A program made the position numbers and the translations under genes. A DNA stretch of 64,000 nt from Ornithinibacillus caprae (GTDB taxonomy: Bacteria; Bacillota; Bacilli; Bacillales; Amphibacillaceae), in the NCBI RefSeq assembly GCF_009728145.1, contig NZ_WOCA01000009.1:62001-126000 (forward strand), given 5' to 3'. Below, in pieces: positions 1 through 8,316 of the stretch (the stretch's first letter is position 1; every line of letters starts with the position of its first letter). Under the pieces are notes generated by a model that saw only the letters and a program-made list of their open reading frames with translations, was not told the DNA's origin and did not search any database.

Positions 1-2
1 TA

Positions 3-209
3 AAAGAAAAGAACCATCCAAGAGGAATAAAGGAGCATTACTTCACATGCAAGCATTGCAAAAAACGATACACGAGTTTCATAACTGATAAAAAAGTAAG
101 AGTATTACAAAAGGAAATGAAACGCACAACTGATGTGGATCGCCGAATGGCCATTGTGAAAGAAGTTGAAGAGCGTAAGAAAACATTAATGCAAAATTTC
201 ATGAATTAA
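3..209 (+). CDS. C-terminal end of a phage protein with a zinc-knuckle motif (partial)
   Basis: An open frame enters from the left edge and ends at a TAA at 207. The 68 visible residues hold a putative metal-binding knuckle (H-Y-F-T-C-K-H-C) followed by a basic helix. It sits directly upstream of the scaffold gene, where portal or minor head genes usually lie, so a head-assembly role is possible. I do not recognise the family, and most of the protein is outside the window. Confidence 0.6.
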   Translation, partial: KEKNHPRGIKEHYFTCKHCKKRYTSFITDKKVRVLQKEMKRTTDVDRRMAIVKEVEERKKTLMQNFMN

Positions 210-212
210 AGT

Positions 213-236
213 TAAAGCATCCTTCTAGGGTGCTTT
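213..236 (+). terminator. Hairpin terminator after the first partial gene
   Basis: AAAGCATCC and GGGTGCTTT arms around a short TTCTA-type loop are followed by a T-rich run. It lies between the partial gene and the scaffold gene and may partly attenuate late transcription. Confidence 0.65.
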
Positions 237-323
237 TTATTATGCCCAAACCATATTGAAGGCTTTAAAAGCTATATGAGTAAGGTTCCTGCTTACCAAA
301 AAGCAGAGGAAAGGAGAAATATT

Positions 324-1127
324 ATGATTAAAGCTATTTTTGTTTGGTTCGTTTCACTAATTAATGGGGTATTTACTCGTTTTAACAAGCGCCCCCTTCC
401 AGCGCCAATGGAAGAGATTAATCGTGAGAATCATCTTAAGTTGAATCTTCAATTCTTTGCTGAAGGGGGCGAAGAAGACGAAGATGATGATGACGATGAT
501 GAGGAAGACGAAGAGGACGATGATGTTCCTGATTTGGACGAATTGCTAAAAGATAAGAAGTTCAAAAAGCAATATCAAGCCAAAATGAAAAAGCAATTGA
601 GCAAGCGAATGAAAAAGTATAAGGATGTAGATCCAGAAGAGTATCGCCGACTCAAGGAACAGGCTGGCAAAAAGAAAGATAAGAAAGATGATGAAGAGGA
701 CGAGGAATTAAATACCCTTAAAAACGAACTGAGCGAGAAGGAAAAGCGCCTCGCACGTGCGGAACGTGTAGAAAAAAGAGCCATGGTAAAAGAGTTTGCT
801 ATTGATAAAGATGTGAATCCTAGATTGTTAGCACGTCTGATCAACGTGGATGACATTGAACTGGATGAAGATGGTGAGCCTGAAAACCTCGATGAGCTCT
901 TTGAAGAATTGGAAGAGGAGTTTCCTGAGTATCTTGGGGAACAGGATGACGATGATGAAGACGAGGAAGATGAAGATGAAGAACAAGTAAAAACCAAGAA
1001 GAAAAAGAAAAGCACTTACAAGCCTGGTTCTCGTCAGAAGAATAACAAGAAAACCAAAAAAGAAGATCGAAAAGCCAAAGGTGCTGAACGTGCTAAACAG
1101 CGCCACAAGAAGGAGGAAGATAAATAA
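324..1127 (+). CDS. Phage capsid scaffolding protein, strongly acidic
   Basis: About 267 residues. The ATG at 324 is chosen because AAAGGAG lies 8 nt upstream; an in-frame upstream start at 276 has no such site. The protein has a hydrophobic N-terminal stretch, then the LNLQFFAE motif often seen near the start of capsid or scaffold proteins of Gram-positive phages, then an acidic run of Asp/Glu, a long charged coiled-coil-like middle, a second acidic run and a lysine-rich tail. Scaffolds guide capsid shell assembly and leave the shell. Position directly upstream of decoration and capsid genes supports this. The stop overlaps the next ATG (TAATG). Confidence 0.7.
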   Translation: MIKAIFVWFVSLINGVFTRFNKRPLPAPMEEINRENHLKLNLQFFAEGGEEDEDDDDDDEEDEEDDDVPDLDELLKDKKFKKQYQAKMKKQLSKRMKKYKDVDPEEYRRLKEQAGKKKDKKDDEEDEELNTLKNELSEKEKRLARAERVEKRAMVKEFAIDKDVNPRLLARLINVDDIELDEDGEPENLDELFEELEEEFPEYLGEQDDDDEDEEDEDEEQVKTKKKKKSTYKPGSRQKNNKKTKKEDRKAKGAERAKQRHKKEEDK

Positions 1128-1504
1128 TGAATTTACAACCACGTAGGGAGAAAATTGCTGGTCAAAATGAGTTTTTACGTAACACGCAAGGTATCGAAGT
1201 TAAAACTGGTGGAGCTACACTAGATTCTTCAGCATTTACTGCAGGTGAATATGTGAAGGCTGGTACAGCTGTATTTAAAGATAATGCTAGTGGTTTGTAT
1301 AAACCGTGGGACACAACTGTTGACACTGGTACTCCAGCCACAGCAACGGGAGCAGGTCTTACCATGAATGATGTAAAGATTGTAGAAGGTCAAAACCCTG
1401 TTGTAGGAGTTCTTGCTGCAGGTCATCCGATTGAATCTAAATGCACGTACGTTAACGCTGCGTTTAAAGAGGCTACAAAAGGCCGTATTGTATTTGATAT
1501 TTAA
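1127..1504 (+). CDS. Putative phage head decoration protein
   Basis: 125 residues, rich in Gly, Ala and Thr with no membrane segment. The start overlaps the scaffold stop, with AAGGAGG upstream. Its size, composition and position between scaffold and major capsid gene match capsid-stabilising decoration proteins (lambda gpD-like role), which bind three-fold sites on the expanded shell. The assignment rests mainly on gene order and general character, because no diagnostic motif is visible. Confidence 0.6.
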   Translation: MNLQPRREKIAGQNEFLRNTQGIEVKTGGATLDSSAFTAGEYVKAGTAVFKDNASGLYKPWDTTVDTGTPATATGAGLTMNDVKIVEGQNPVVGVLAAGHPIESKCTYVNAAFKEATKGRIVFDI

Positions 1505-1538
1505 TTTGATTAAAGGATAACAAGGGAGGAAAACAAAC

Positions 1539-2531
1539 ATGCCATTACATTTAGAAGAGTTTCAAGGAGAAGAATTTCAGGGGTATGTGGAAAACGTACC
1601 AGCAGCGAAAGATTATAAGCTGCGTAATGTTCTACCAACAAAGTCAATTAAGGATATCAATTTTTCATACAACGTAATTAATGGGAAGTATGGTCGTGCT
1701 GCATCCATTACAGGATTTAATGCTTCAGCTCCATTACGTGACAAAAAAGAACTTGAAAAAGCATTTGGTTCTGTAGCAAAAGTACAGCATGGTATTCGTT
1801 TAGATGAGGAAGAATTGTTGCGTTTCAATCGCCCGCGTGATGATGAAGAAAAAGCGCAAGTGGTTGAGTATGTTTATGACACTACAGATGACCTAATTCA
1901 AGGTGTTTATGACACAGAGGAATACATGAGGGCGCAGGCTGTTTATAACGGGGTGCTTAACTATGACGATGAAGAGAACGACATTCACATCTCTGTTGAC
2001 TTTGATATTCCAGCAGAAAATAAATTAACTGTAACAACTCCATGGTCTGATCCAACGTCTAAACCGTTAACCGATATACAAGCAGGGGTTGAACAGTACA
2101 AAAAAGCAAACAAGCGTCGTAAGCCTCGTGTGATGCACATGACTAGCGCTACAGAAGCTCATTTGCTTCAAAGTGAACAGATCCGTGTTCAAGTATATGG
2201 AGAAAATAACGGACAACGTTTACTTACCAAAAATGATTTAGTGAATGTTTTTAATGCACTTGGGTTACCATCTTATGAAATTAACGATGATGTAGTAGAC
2301 ATTGATGGTGTTGGAGAAGCAGCTCTATTAGATGATGATAAGGTAGTGTTCCTTGGTGAAGATCTAGGAGAAACTTATGTTGGTCCAACAGTTGAGAAAA
2401 ACTATGAAACTGGTATTTACTCAATTACTGAAATCAGGGAAACTAATCCACCAAGTCAATCTATTTTTATTGGTGAAACAGTATTCCCTGCGTTAAAACG
2501 TCCGCAATCAATCGTTATTATGGATGTTTAA
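1539..2531 (+). CDS. Major capsid protein, gpE family
   Basis: 330 residues, the usual size for capsid proteins of the lambda gpE type. A GGGAGG site lies 11 nt upstream of the ATG. The N-terminus is polar, the centre carries the charged region around RLDEEELLRFNRPRDDEE, and the C-terminus ends in a beta-rich stretch (FIGETVFPALKRPQSIVIMDV, split as seen). It forms the icosahedral shell. The neighbours (scaffold and decoration before, connectors after) agree. A terminator-like hairpin follows at once, which may set a high capsid-to-connector ratio. Confidence 0.85.
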   Translation: MPLHLEEFQGEEFQGYVENVPAAKDYKLRNVLPTKSIKDINFSYNVINGKYGRAASITGFNASAPLRDKKELEKAFGSVAKVQHGIRLDEEELLRFNRPRDDEEKAQVVEYVYDTTDDLIQGVYDTEEYMRAQAVYNGVLNYDDEENDIHISVDFDIPAENKLTVTTPWSDPTSKPLTDIQAGVEQYKKANKRRKPRVMHMTSATEAHLLQSEQIRVQVYGENNGQRLLTKNDLVNVFNALGLPSYEINDDVVDIDGVGEAALLDDDKVVFLGEDLGETYVGPTVEKNYETGIYSITEIRETNPPSQSIFIGETVFPALKRPQSIVIMDV

Positions 2532-2562
2532 AAAGCAGAGTCTTATGACTTTGCTTTTTATT
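2530..2562 (+). terminator. Strong hairpin after the capsid gene
   Basis: Thirteen-base arms AAAAAGCAGAGTC and GACTTTGCTTTTT, one G-T pair, TTAT loop and T-run. It is probably a partial terminator that lowers expression of connector genes relative to capsid. Confidence 0.8.
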
Positions 2563-2590
2563 ACTCTAGAAATTAAAGGAGGGCATTGAT

Positions 2591-2896
2591 ATGCCAAAAT
2601 ATATTGCTAAAGCATATTTAGTAAAAAATGGGAAAGTAATTCAAACTGATAATGAAGTTGAGTTAACTGAAGAAGAGGCTAAACGTCTTGGTGATAAAGT
2701 AGAAGCTGTAGATCCGAAAGAAAATGATGGAGAAGGTGCTGCTGGTAATGGCAAAGGTGAAGATATGTACACGGAGGCATCCATTAAGAAGTTGAGCGCT
2801 GATGAACAAAAGGCTATTGTTGAACAATTGGAAGGCGATCTATCAGAGCTTACCAACGAGGAAAAGCGTATCAACTTTATTCTAGAAAACCAATAA
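2591..2896 (+). CDS. Small phage head protein with a C-terminal HeH/LEM-like helical tail
   Basis: 101 residues. AAAGGAGGGC precedes the ATG. The first 40 residues form a short basic-beta module (KYIAKAYLVKNGKVIQ) of a kind common just after the capsid gene in Bacillus phages. A Gly/Asp linker follows, then a helical C-terminus that resembles the HeH/LEM-like domains found in such proteins. Function is unknown. Position suggests a head or connector accessory role. Confidence 0.6.
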   Translation: MPKYIAKAYLVKNGKVIQTDNEVELTEEEAKRLGDKVEAVDPKENDGEGAAGNGKGEDMYTEASIKKLSADEQKAIVEQLEGDLSELTNEEKRINFILENQ

Positions 2897-2909
2897 GTTG
2901 GTGATCTAT

Positions 2910-3257
2910 ATGATTACTAATCAAGAAGTGAAGGATTATTTAGAGAAGATGTATGGCAACGATCTCTATAAGGAAATGGAAGTATCAGAACAAGACAAGC
3001 TAATTTTTAATGCTAGTGAGTTACTTAAAGATAATTATGATGAGTCCAAGTTGAGTGTCAGAGTCGTTGCTTTGCAGTCTTTGTATATGCTTGAGGGTGA
3101 AGATGAGGAGTATTCCAAACTAAAGCGCCATGGGGTGAAATCCTACTCGGTTAAAGGTGTGTCTGTTACTTTTGAGGGTACTAATATTTCGCCTGAGGTT
3201 GTTTCAATTCTTGGTAATCCGAAGAACAATAAAGCTACTGTGGGGCGATTAATATGA
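2910..3257 (+). CDS. Head-tail connector protein, adaptor class
   Basis: About 115 residues. I chose ATG 2910 rather than the GTG at 2898 because that GTG lies in the GGTGAT Shine-Dalgarno-like sequence. The protein is mostly helical and acidic, the character of gp6/gp15-type adaptors that bind below the portal. It is followed with a 4-nt overlap by the next connector gene, forming a tightly packed set 2910-4426. Assigned by order and size. Confidence 0.6.
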   Translation: MITNQEVKDYLEKMYGNDLYKEMEVSEQDKLIFNASELLKDNYDESKLSVRVVALQSLYMLEGEDEEYSKLKRHGVKSYSVKGVSVTFEGTNISPEVVSILGNPKNNKATVGRLI

Positions 3258-3598
3258 GACCTCCAATGAAACAAAAGGCTACTATTCATTTACCCAAGTT
3301 AAATACTGATGGCAAGCCAGTCACGGATAAGTACGGCAAAGCTATAATTGCGAAAAGCATTACTACAAAAGCGCGGGTACAGTTCAAATCGCAAATTGTA
3401 AAGGACCCCAAAGGTAGAGAACACGAAGTAGCAATTGAAATTGATGTTCCACCTGGAATAAATCCGAAAGTTGGAACTGATATTGGTTATGTGACGGTTG
3501 GAGGAAGCTCAGGAGAAGGTACCATTCGAGCAAAAGAAGAAGCTACTAATCTAGCTGGCACCAAAGTCTATTATAGGACGGTGTTTGTCGATGGCTGA
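3254..3598 (+). CDS. Head closure (head-tail joining) protein
   Basis: 114 residues, beta-rich, with an N-terminal basic stretch. The ATG overlaps the end of the previous gene. Small beta-barrel stopper proteins at this place in siphovirus operons close the portal channel after packaging. No diagnostic motif is seen; the call comes from size, secondary-structure character and position between adaptor and HK97-gp10-like gene. Confidence 0.55.
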   Translation: MRPPMKQKATIHLPKLNTDGKPVTDKYGKAIIAKSITTKARVQFKSQIVKDPKGREHEVAIEIDVPPGINPKVGTDIGYVTVGGSSGEGTIRAKEEATNLAGTKVYYRTVFVDG

Positions 3599-4013
3599 TG
3601 ATATCTTTGATATTGAGTGGAAAGGTTTAAAAGAGTTTACTCAGCTTCTAGATAACATGAGTGAAAACGTGGAGAAGATTGTTCTAGAAGAATATACGAA
3701 GTTCGGAATGCTAGCAGAAGAAGGCACAAAAGCGCTTGTTCATCATGCTGAGGGTAATCTAGAAGATTCAATAAACTTTGATAAGGCGGTTAAAGAAGGG
3801 GATTCGATTGTTGTTCGTGGGGGGACAAATGTTGTTTATGCATTAAGAAGACATGAAGAACCAGGAATCGGTGAAGGCACTGCAGGGAAACCTGCTTGGC
3901 GAGGATATACACCTGGACCAAAATATTTAGAAAATGCAATTAAGGCTATCAGCAAGGATTATGACAAGATGAACGAGAGAGCCTTAAAACGAATTCTAGG
4001 AACAAATCCATGA
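3591..4013 (+). CDS. HK97 gp10-like tail-completion protein
   Basis: About 140 residues. ATG 3591 is used; the frame also opens with a TTG six bases earlier. The start overlaps the upstream gene by 8 nt. Features typical of the gp10 family are a helical N-terminus around LDNMSENVEKI, a middle with a conserved-looking Tyr-Ala-X-X-X-Glu segment (VVYALRRHEE) and the GPKYLENAI motif near the C-terminus, similar to the PFMxPA region of the family. It probably caps or joins the tail to the head. Confidence 0.7.
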   Translation: MADDIFDIEWKGLKEFTQLLDNMSENVEKIVLEEYTKFGMLAEEGTKALVHHAEGNLEDSINFDKAVKEGDSIVVRGGTNVVYALRRHEEPGIGEGTAGKPAWRGYTPGPKYLENAIKAISKDYDKMNERALKRILGTNP

Positions 4014-4426
4014 TTCAAGAAGCATTAATGAATCAGTTGAAAGGTGTTGTTCCTGATTTGACGTGGACAATCGACTACCGAACAGCCGATGACAACACAG
4101 GAACCGTGTATTCAACGCCTGGATTCCCTCCCGATCAATATGATACACAGTATCGTTATCCGTCTTATCAAGTGTATATTCGCTCATCCGATTGGGATTT
4201 TGCCAAATTTGCGGCCGAACAAACATTTCAAGCATTTCATAATAAAATTAATTTTGTTGTTTCTACTGAATATGAAAAAGATGGTGAAGTTGTTTTAACT
4301 AGAAAATTTCACGTTTTTACTATTATGGCTAGTAGTGAACCGATCCCTGTTGGAGTGAAAGATGAAATTATGGAATACAGTATTAACTTTGATGTTACTT
4401 TGAAAGAGATAAAGGAGGATGATTAG
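4010..4426 (+). CDS. Tail terminator protein
   Basis: 138 residues, starting with a 4-nt overlap (ATGA) with the preceding gene and ending right at the ATG of the tail tube gene. Gene order and size match the tail terminator (gpU-like), which stops tube polymerisation at the head-proximal end. The sequence is mixed alpha/beta with no membrane segment and no visible catalytic motif, so the call is positional. Confidence 0.6.
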   Translation: MIQEALMNQLKGVVPDLTWTIDYRTADDNTGTVYSTPGFPPDQYDTQYRYPSYQVYIRSSDWDFAKFAAEQTFQAFHNKINFVVSTEYEKDGEVVLTRKFHVFTIMASSEPIPVGVKDEIMEYSINFDVTLKEIKEDD

Positions 4427-4978
4427 ATGGACCAAAAGGAATATGTCTTTGGCTTAGCCGATATAACTATTGGCGAGGGTGAAGATGTTATAAAATTCGA
4501 CGGAAAAGACTATTTACAAGCAGAAGGCGGAGAATTAACATTAACTCCTTTGTTTGCGGATATAACTTTCCAAGATTTTGGAGATACGATTGTAGAGCGT
4601 AGGTTAACAGGTTGGGAAGGTCAATTGACTATCGTTGTTGGCCAAGAGTCTGCTGATATTTTAGAGCTTGCTTTGGGTGTTACTGAAAACATTACCGATG
4701 CAACTTCTAGTGAAGTTGTAGGTCATATGGATGGTAAAATCGGAACGAAAGTTAAAGGTAGAAAAGTTAACATTCATCCAAGGGTTCTTCCTGTTGAAGA
4801 AAAATCTCAAGATTTTAATATCTACAATATGGCTTCCATCGGCGGTGTGACACGTGGATATGCAAATGAGCAAGGTAATTTTCCATTGACACTAACTATG
4901 ATGCCACGAGAAGGGTTTGACGCATCTAAACCAGGTAACTTCTTCTACCGTGGTGGCACAGATCCGAATGCAGTATAA
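4427..4978 (+). CDS. Major tail tube protein
   Basis: 183 residues. AAAGGAGG precedes the ATG. The protein is beta-rich with a hairpin-forming segment around GWEGQLTIVVGQES, the general look of phage tube proteins, and it is followed by a terminator and the tail chaperone pair, as in most siphoviruses. It forms the hexameric rings of the non-contractile tube. No sheath gene is present, which supports siphovirus morphology. Confidence 0.75.
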   Translation: MDQKEYVFGLADITIGEGEDVIKFDGKDYLQAEGGELTLTPLFADITFQDFGDTIVERRLTGWEGQLTIVVGQESADILELALGVTENITDATSSEVVGHMDGKIGTKVKGRKVNIHPRVLPVEEKSQDFNIYNMASIGGVTRGYANEQGNFPLTLTMMPREGFDASKPGNFFYRGGTDPNAV

Positions 4979-4991
4979 ATCAAAAATGAAC

Positions 4992-5019
4992 AAGAGTCCT
5001 TAACTAGGGCTCTTTTTTA
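4992..5019 (+). terminator. Hairpin terminator after the tail tube gene
   Basis: AAGAGTCCT and AGGGCTCTT arms followed by six T. As after the capsid gene, it separates a high-copy structural gene from low-copy assembly genes. Confidence 0.75.
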
Positions 5020-5044
5020 TTCTTTTTTTAAGGAGGAAATCGTA

Positions 5045-5539
5045 ATGAAGATAGCATTGAAGATTAAAAAAGACAACGTTGTTGAAACCATTCAACACGA
5101 AATAGAAGAACTAGATCTAATTCAAATATCAGAGACACTCAAAGTGATCAATGACATCTTTATCCTTGCTCAGAAAGATGAAGGGCTACAAGCATTACTG
5201 GAAGAGGCATTCGATACTGCCCAAGAACAGGGTGTAGAAGCTGAAAATATGGACGATGAAACTAGCGCTCGATTATTCAAAGCGACTCTAGGAGCATTCG
5301 AAACGTTACTTCTAAGAATACCAGAACAGGCGTTTAAGCTTCTATCGGTATTGTCGGGAATTGAGTTAGAGAAGCTCATGACTCAGAAAGTCGAAGTAGT
5401 ATTTGATATTTATGACGCAATTCTTGAAGTAAATGACATGGATAAATTGATTAAGCGCGCAAAAAAGTCTTTAGCCGTCACCAAAGCAAGGATCAACCTA
5501 AGTCAGTTCCTAGGAAAGAAAGAGACGAAACCAGCCTAA
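5045..5539 (+). CDS. Tail assembly chaperone G
   Basis: 164 residues, helical and acidic, starting after AAGGAGGAAATCGTA. It lies between the tube gene and the tape measure gene, where lambda-type phages encode G and G-T chaperones that coat the tape measure during tube assembly. The frame just upstream of its stop also reads open in the minus-one frame and leads into the next gene, so a frameshifted long form is expected. The stop is at 5537. Confidence 0.75.
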   Translation: MKIALKIKKDNVVETIQHEIEELDLIQISETLKVINDIFILAQKDEGLQALLEEAFDTAQEQGVEAENMDDETSARLFKATLGAFETLLLRIPEQAFKLLSVLSGIELEKLMTQKVEVVFDIYDAILEVNDMDKLIKRAKKSLAVTKARINLSQFLGKKETKPA

Positions 5540-5856
5540 CTGAAGTATTTGTTTTTAAATTAGCAAAAGAATTAGGTGGACGTAATGAAGTCGTTTCTAG
5601 TCCTGCTGTGGAACTGTTCAAGTATATGGAAATGGCATTGGAAAGAGATGATAAGGAGTTAGAAAAAGAGAAATTCCAAATGTGGGTTAATTATTTATCA
5701 AATGTATTTTCACACCCTCAATTTAGTAAGCCTGATCCACAATACTTGAGAGCGAAACAGGAGTTCGAACAGTCACTTAATCCACAGAACAAGAAAACCG
5801 CTGACAAGGTATACGAGTGGGATTTCGAGAAGACAAAACGACTTGAAGGGAGGTAA
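5516..5856 (+). CDS. Tail chaperone T part, made by a -1 frameshift from G
   Basis: The minus-one frame is open from the end of G to 5856 and reads without interruption through RDETSLTEVFVFKLAKELGG (seen), GRNEVVSSPAVELFKYMEM and a charged helical tail. The only start-like codon downstream, GTG 5608, has no good ribosome site and would cut this region in two. A lambda-like heptamer AGGAAAG (lambda uses GGGAAAG) lies at 5512-5518 in the correct phase. The fused G-T protein would recruit tube subunits to the tape measure. The exact slip site is inferred. Confidence 0.65.
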
Positions 5857-5859
5857 ATC

Positions 5860-8313
5860 ATGGCGACTATAAGAGAGTTGCAAGCTTCCTTTGTTGCGAA
5901 AGCTAATGGGATGAAAAGTGCTATCAAAGGTATAAAGAATGATTTCGAAGGTCTAGATGACAAAGCTAAAAAAACAGCTCAAAATGTAACCAAAAAGTTT
6001 AATGAGACCAGTAAAAAGATGAAATCTATTGGTGGCAGTATGACTAAGAATGTTTCCGTTCCAATTATGGCGATTGGTACGGCGGCTTTTGTAGCTGCAG
6101 ATAGTATGGACAAGGCTTTTAATAATATTCGAGTTGGTACAGGTGCAACAGGTAAAGATCTAGAAGGTTTGAAAGAAGATTTTCGAGAAGTGTTCACCGA
6201 TATTCCAGTAGATGCCGATACCGCCTCTAATGCTATTGCGGGATTAAACACTATGACAGGTGCTACTGGTAAGGTATTACAGGGGTTAACAAAAAATGTA
6301 TTAGAAGCTTCTAGAATGTTAGGAGAAGATGGAGTTTCTAATGCCAATGCTTTTGGTAATGCGCTTGTTCAATGGCAGATACCTGCAGAAAAGGGAGAAG
6401 AGTACCTAGATAAATTATTTAAAGCAACACAAGATTATGGTGTATCTCTAAACGCTTTAACGGGACATTTAACAAAATTTGGACCCGTTCTACAAAATGC
6501 AGGCTTTACTATGGATGAAGCAGCAGATTTATTCGGTAAATTAGAAAAGGGCGGAATACAGGTTACTCGTGTTATGCCCGGACTAAATAAAGCATTTCGT
6601 AATTGGGCAGATGAAGGCAAGGATGCTAAGAAGGAACTTCAAAACATTATTGACGAAATGCAAAATGCGGAATCCGAAACAGAAGCGTTATCCATAGTAA
6701 GTGAAGTGTTTGGTGCAGAGGGTGCACAGCGAATCACAACAGCAATCAGAAGCGGGGTAATGCCATCTCTTGAAGAGCTAGGGAAAGGTTTGGAAGATTC
6801 ACAGGGACTCATCGAAGGAACGGGTGAAGAAACGCAATCTTTTGGAGATAAAATGCTCTTATTAAAAAATAAAGCACAAGATGGACTACAACCAGTAGGC
6901 GACATATTGTTGAAGCTTGCTGACGAGTGGTTACCTAAGGTGATAAGCGCAGTAGAAAAAGTAACTGGCTGGTTCGCCAACTTAAGTCCTACTGGTCAAA
7001 AAGTAGTATTAATTATTGGAGCTATAGCGGCTGGTATTGGTCCACTACTTATGGTATTAGGTTCATTGATTGGTATGTTTTCAGGTTTAGCGGGAGCAGC
7101 TGCAGCATTAAATATTGGTTTATTGCCTTTAACAGGAATTGTCTTTGGGATCGTAGCAGCGATTGCAGCACTTATAGCTATAGGAATTGCTGTATGGAAA
7201 AATTGGGACACCATAAGAGAAAAAGCAATTGAAATTTGGGGATTTTTAATAGAGTTTTTCTCCAATTTCTTCTCAAATCTAGAGGACCTCTTTAATAAGG
7301 CTCTAAATTGGATAGACGAGGTTACCAACGGAAAATTCAAATCTGTCACTGATACCATTCGAAAATACATGGAGATGGGAAAAGAAAACATACAGGCGGT
7401 CCTGAAATTTATACGAAACACCTTTAAAAATGCGCTCGACTTTTTGAAGTCCTTGGTAAAGGGCGACTTTAAAGGAATGAAGGACGCTATTGGTAATCAG
7501 CTAGAAAATACGAAGCAATTAATCTCAAAAATATTAGGGAATATTTCTAAATTCTTTTCTAATACGATAGGAAAAATCGTAACTGGGGTACAGAATAAGT
7601 TTTCCGAAATGAGAACTAAGGTGTCTACTATCTTTGGAGAAGTGAAATCCGCAATCACTAATCCGATTGAGACTGCTCGAGACAAAGTGAAAGAAACAGT
7701 GGACAAAATTACTGGGTTCTTTTCTAATATCGGTGACAAGATGAAAATTAAAATACCTAAACCGAAGTTACCAAAGTTTTCTATTGAAGGTGAATTTTCT
7801 TTGGCACCACCTAAGGTACCTAAAATCGGCATTTCTTGGAATGCTGAAGGTGGTATTTTTAATAAACCTACAATATTTGACACTAATAATGCAGGTTTGC
7901 AAGGAGTAGGCGAAGCAGGAGCAGAAGCGATAATTCCACTTAAAGACTCTGTCTTAGGCAAAATTGGGAAAATGATATTAAAGGCAACTGGGTGGAGTGC
8001 TGAAGTTAAAGACAACGGTATTGCAGAAAAATTGGATTGGGTTACAAGTGGTCGTTGGGCTGAATCGGTTATTAATATTGTGCCTATAAATGAATTGATG
8101 TTAAGTAAGTTTGCTGATCAATTGAATACTGGTGATGAAGAGTTGTCCAAAGAAGAAGTTATCCCATTACTAGAGAGAATTGCTGAAGCAGTAGAAAAAG
8201 GTCAGGATCTATCGGTTGTTCTAAATGATCGTATAGTTGGTAAGTCGTTAGAATCTATCATTTCAGAAGAACAAAAAAGAAAAAACGCCATAAGAGAAGC
8301 GTTTAAGGGGTGA
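5860..8313 (+). CDS. Tail tape measure protein
   Basis: 817 residues after GGGAGG. The N-terminus (about 1-60) is helical and basic; residues about 70-330 carry the repeated Ala/Gly-rich pattern of the phage-related tape measure core (TIGR01760-like, with IAGLNTMTGATGK and PAEKGEEYLDKLFKATQDYG). Hydrophobic segments near 380-450 include long Gly/Ala/Ile runs able to enter a membrane, and a long helical region follows. The protein sets tail length and is ejected ahead of the DNA. At about 1.5 angstrom per residue it implies a tail of roughly 120 nm; that is an estimate from family behaviour. Confidence 0.9.
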   Translation: MATIRELQASFVAKANGMKSAIKGIKNDFEGLDDKAKKTAQNVTKKFNETSKKMKSIGGSMTKNVSVPIMAIGTAAFVAADSMDKAFNNIRVGTGATGKDLEGLKEDFREVFTDIPVDADTASNAIAGLNTMTGATGKVLQGLTKNVLEASRMLGEDGVSNANAFGNALVQWQIPAEKGEEYLDKLFKATQDYGVSLNALTGHLTKFGPVLQNAGFTMDEAADLFGKLEKGGIQVTRVMPGLNKAFRNWADEGKDAKKELQNIIDEMQNAESETEALSIVSEVFGAEGAQRITTAIRSGVMPSLEELGKGLEDSQGLIEGTGEETQSFGDKMLLLKNKAQDGLQPVGDILLKLADEWLPKVISAVEKVTGWFANLSPTGQKVVLIIGAIAAGIGPLLMVLGSLIGMFSGLAGAAAALNIGLLPLTGIVFGIVAAIAALIAIGIAVWKNWDTIREKAIEIWGFLIEFFSNFFSNLEDLFNKALNWIDEVTNGKFKSVTDTIRKYMEMGKENIQAVLKFIRNTFKNALDFLKSLVKGDFKGMKDAIGNQLENTKQLISKILGNISKFFSNTIGKIVTGVQNKFSEMRTKVSTIFGEVKSAITNPIETARDKVKETVDKITGFFSNIGDKMKIKIPKPKLPKFSIEGEFSLAPPKVPKIGISWNAEGGIFNKPTIFDTNNAGLQGVGEAGAEAIIPLKDSVLGKIGKMILKATGWSAEVKDNGIAEKLDWVTSGRWAESVINIVPINELMLSKFADQLNTGDEELSKEEVIPLLERIAEAVEKGQDLSVVLNDRIVGKSLESIISEEQKRKNAIREAFKG

Positions 8314-8316
8314 TTA

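Noticed and set aside
575-1142. Minus-strand Ser- and Phe-rich frames opposite the scaffold gene
   Set aside because: They are mirror frames of the Asp/Glu-rich coding sequence (GAT/GAA repeats) and have no ribosome site.
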